Made by a program: the position numbers and the translations under genes. Source: Sandaracinaceae bacterium (GTDB lineage Bacteria; Myxococcota_A; Polyangia; Polyangiales; Sandaracinaceae). From it: a stretch of DNA of 7,965 bases. The first letter of the stretch is position 1. Every line of letters begins with the position of its first letter. Positions 7,099 to 7,965 of the stretch are shown piece after piece. Location of the stretch: NCBI GenBank assembly GCA_025056955.1, contig JANWYL010000141.1:1-7965 (forward strand), in the 5' to 3' direction. Below the pieces are notes generated by a model. It worked only from the letters and a program-made list of their open reading frames with translations, was not told where the DNA came from and did no database searches.

Positions 7099-7102
7099 CT
7101 CC
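7099..7102 (-). promoter_or_regulatory. Ribosome binding site of hsp70
   Basis: GGAG on the minus strand, six bases before the ATG at 7092. It is a clear Shine-Dalgarno match and decides the start against the upstream ATG at 7146. Confidence 0.75.
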
Positions 7103-7109
7103 GCATCCA

Positions 7110-7115
7110 AGTATA
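7110..7115 (-). promoter_or_regulatory. Possible -10 box for hsp70
   Basis: TATACT on the minus strand matches the sigma-70 -10 consensus at five of six positions. It lies 17 bases before the start codon, so the leader would be very short. No good -35 is found 16-18 bases upstream; TTGAGA lies 13 bases upstream, which is too close. The box may be fortuitous. Confidence 0.25.
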
Positions 7116-7164
7116 CTCTAGCTTCAAGTCTCAAACGAGCAGACACTAAGCTTTTCGGCTTTTG

Positions 7165-7201
7165 TTGGCTTTGCTGAGACTTTGCCTTGGATCAAAGCCA
7201 A
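7165..7201. repeat. Perfect 9-bp inverted repeat in the divergent promoter region
   Basis: TTGGCTTTG (7165-7173) and CAAAGCCAA (7193-7201) are exact reverse complements separated by 19 bases. The arms are centred 28 bp apart. The right arm falls in the spacer of the candidate promoter of the plus-strand lipoprotein gene, and both arms lie upstream of hsp70. It could be an operator for a dimeric regulator of the divergent pair or a hairpin. No T-run follows, so a terminator is unlikely. Confidence 0.45.
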
Positions 7202-7216
7202 AGATGAGGGTATAGT
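7187..7216 (+). promoter_or_regulatory. Candidate promoter of the repeat lipoprotein gene
   Basis: TATAGT (7211-7216) matches the -10 consensus at five of six positions. TTGGAT (7187-7192) lies 18 bases upstream as a partial -35 with the key TTG. Transcription would start near 7223, about ten bases before the ATG at 7233, giving a near-leaderless mRNA. The inverted-repeat arm at 7193-7201 sits between the two boxes. Confidence 0.4.
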
Positions 7217-7232
7217 TCTTTTGTCGATTACC

Positions 7233-7965
7233 ATGCGCCGCCTCTTATTCTTGATCTTTCTCTGGGCATCATGGGGGTGTGGAAGCTCGACCATCTCAAC
7301 TCCAACACCCACTAAGCCGAGGCATTTGCAAGGGTGTCAGATGAGTGAAGAGAGGGTTGATTATGGGGGAATAAAGGTGGGGGATATGGTGATCATCAAC
7401 AGGCATCGATGGGTGCGTGGTGATCCGAATTGGAGGGAGGAAATGAATAGATACCTGGGTCAGGAGGCAAAGGTTGTGCGTTTGTCGGGGGTTGACTCCC
7501 AAGGGTGCCCAGGAGTGAGGATTGATATCGATGGGGGACGCTTTTTTTGGAGAGTGCGAGACATTCAAAAAGTGGGTGAAGAGGAAGAGGCGCCATTCCC
7601 AGCTAAGCCCACTGTCTTTCCCCAAGAGTGTCGCCAAGCTCCCGGAAAGGAGCGCTACGGTCAGGCCACTGTTGGTGCGGCGGTGATGGTCGGGCGTCAC
7701 CGTCCCGTTGATGGGCAAGACAACTGGAATGACCAGATGGATCGCTTCGTTGGACGCAGGGCCCGCATCGTGGAACAAGTTGGTGTTGATGAGCAAGGGT
7801 GCCCTGGGGTTCGTATTGACTTGGACAACGGGCAATGGTTTTGGCGCATCCGAGACCTGAGGTTGATCAGTGGAGATGAAGCCATCTCCCAAGGTGCATC
7901 ACCTTTATTCAACGAACACGGAAGACCCGAGTTGCCTGATCAAGGAGATGGGGGGGGCTTGTTTG
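7233..7965 (+). CDS. Putative lipoprotein with two tandem cysteine-containing repeats (3' end beyond window)
   Basis: The frame is open to the window edge: 244 codons are visible and the end is missing. The N-terminus is a compact lipoprotein signal: MRR, a hydrophobic stretch (4-13), then Ser-Trp-Gly-Cys with Cys16 as the likely lipidated residue. A Ser/Thr/Pro-rich spacer follows. Two 80-residue units (35-114 and 133-212) align without gaps, with 37 of 80 positions identical by my count. Each runs C-x8-YG-x3-VG-x2-V, then RHR-x-V-x-G, NW-x3-M, a G-x2-A block, GVD-x-QGCPGVRID and FWR-x-RD. The product is probably exported and anchored to a membrane, and beta-rich by its alternating pattern. 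The function is not recognised. The G..V / NW / WR-x-RD order faintly resembles small SH3-like domains such as MIB/HERC2, which is speculation. The ATG at 7233 has no close Shine-Dalgarno sequence. An in-frame TTG at 7221, ten bases after GAGGG, is an alternative. The gene is divergent from hsp70 across a 140-bp gap. Confidence 0.85.
   Translation, partial: MRRLLFLIFLWASWGCGSSTISTPTPTKPRHLQGCQMSEERVDYGGIKVGDMVIINRHRWVRGDPNWREEMNRYLGQEAKVVRLSGVDSQGCPGVRIDIDGGRFFWRVRDIQKVGEEEEAPFPAKPTVFPQECRQAPGKERYGQATVGAAVMVGRHRPVDGQDNWNDQMDRFVGRRARIVEQVGVDEQGCPGVRIDLDNGQWFWRIRDLRLISGDEAISQGASPLFNEHGRPELPDQGDGGGLF
7335..7574 (+). repeat. Protein repeat unit 1 of the lipoprotein
   Basis: Encodes residues 35-114. 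It contains Cys35 and Cys92, the RHR, NW and GCPGVRID blocks and FWRVRD. It aligns gaplessly with unit 2. Confidence 0.85.
7629..7868 (+). repeat. Protein repeat unit 2 of the lipoprotein
   Basis: Encodes residues 133-212, exactly 98 residues after unit 1. Cys133 and Cys190 match Cys35 and Cys92. RHR, NW, GCPGVRID and FWRIRD are all kept. The DNA has diverged at many third positions, so the duplication is old and maintained at the protein level. Confidence 0.85.

Noticed and set aside
7296..7892. Minus-strand open frame (198 codons) at the right end
   Set aside because: It is antisense to the lipoprotein gene, whose signal peptide and internal repeats prove the plus-strand frame. The minus product is rich in His, Pro and Ser with no pattern.
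1..7965. CRISPR array, insertion sequence, tRNA or rRNA
   Set aside because: No regularly spaced repeats, transposase motifs, terminal inverted repeats or tRNA arms were seen on either strand.

Overview
The window looks like a chromosomal housekeeping segment from a bacterium of the former Deltaproteobacteria, most plausibly Myxococcota (Polyangia-like). The evidence is indirect. GyrB is of the proteobacterial type, with the large insert between its TOPRIM and C-terminal parts. PurQ is a free-standing small glutaminase, not fused to PurL as in gamma-proteobacteria. A divergent Hsp70 is paired with a small J-domain protein, and there are two lipoprotein-like genes. By eye the base composition is close to 50% GC, low for free-living Polyangia, so a reduced or host-associated member (for example a Pajaroellobacter-like lineage) is possible. 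That assignment is inference and was not tested by any search.

Layout on the plus strand. Bases 1-294 hold no gene I can support, but contain a G-rich tract with quadruplex potential. A 200-residue putative lipoprotein follows (295-897), then gyrB (970-3459, DNA gyrase subunit B), then purQ (3467-4138, FGAM synthase glutaminase subunit) only 7 bp after gyrB. A terminator-like hairpin lies within the last codons of purQ. Bases 4139-4370 are an AT-rich convergent intergenic region.

On the minus strand, reading leftward from 7092, lies a two-gene chaperone unit. It begins with a divergent Hsp70 (7092-4918, 724 aa). This protein has a canonical nucleotide-binding domain, an insertion of about 200 residues of low-complexity sequence just before the interdomain linker, an intact beta substrate-binding domain and almost no helical lid. 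Four bases later comes a class C J-domain protein (4913-4371, 180 aa), which could be its dedicated co-chaperone. No grpE is present in the window.

A 140-bp divergent regulatory region (7093-7232) separates hsp70 from a plus-strand lipoprotein gene (7233 to beyond the window end). It carries a perfect 9-bp inverted repeat and a candidate promoter. The last gene is open at the right edge. It encodes two 80-residue repeats in exact 98-residue register, each with two cysteines 57 residues apart, suggesting a tandem disulfide-bonded small domain.

The least ordinary items are the linker-expanded, lid-less Hsp70 with its adjacent J protein, and the tandem-repeat lipoprotein transcribed divergently from it. 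Everything else is standard housekeeping.
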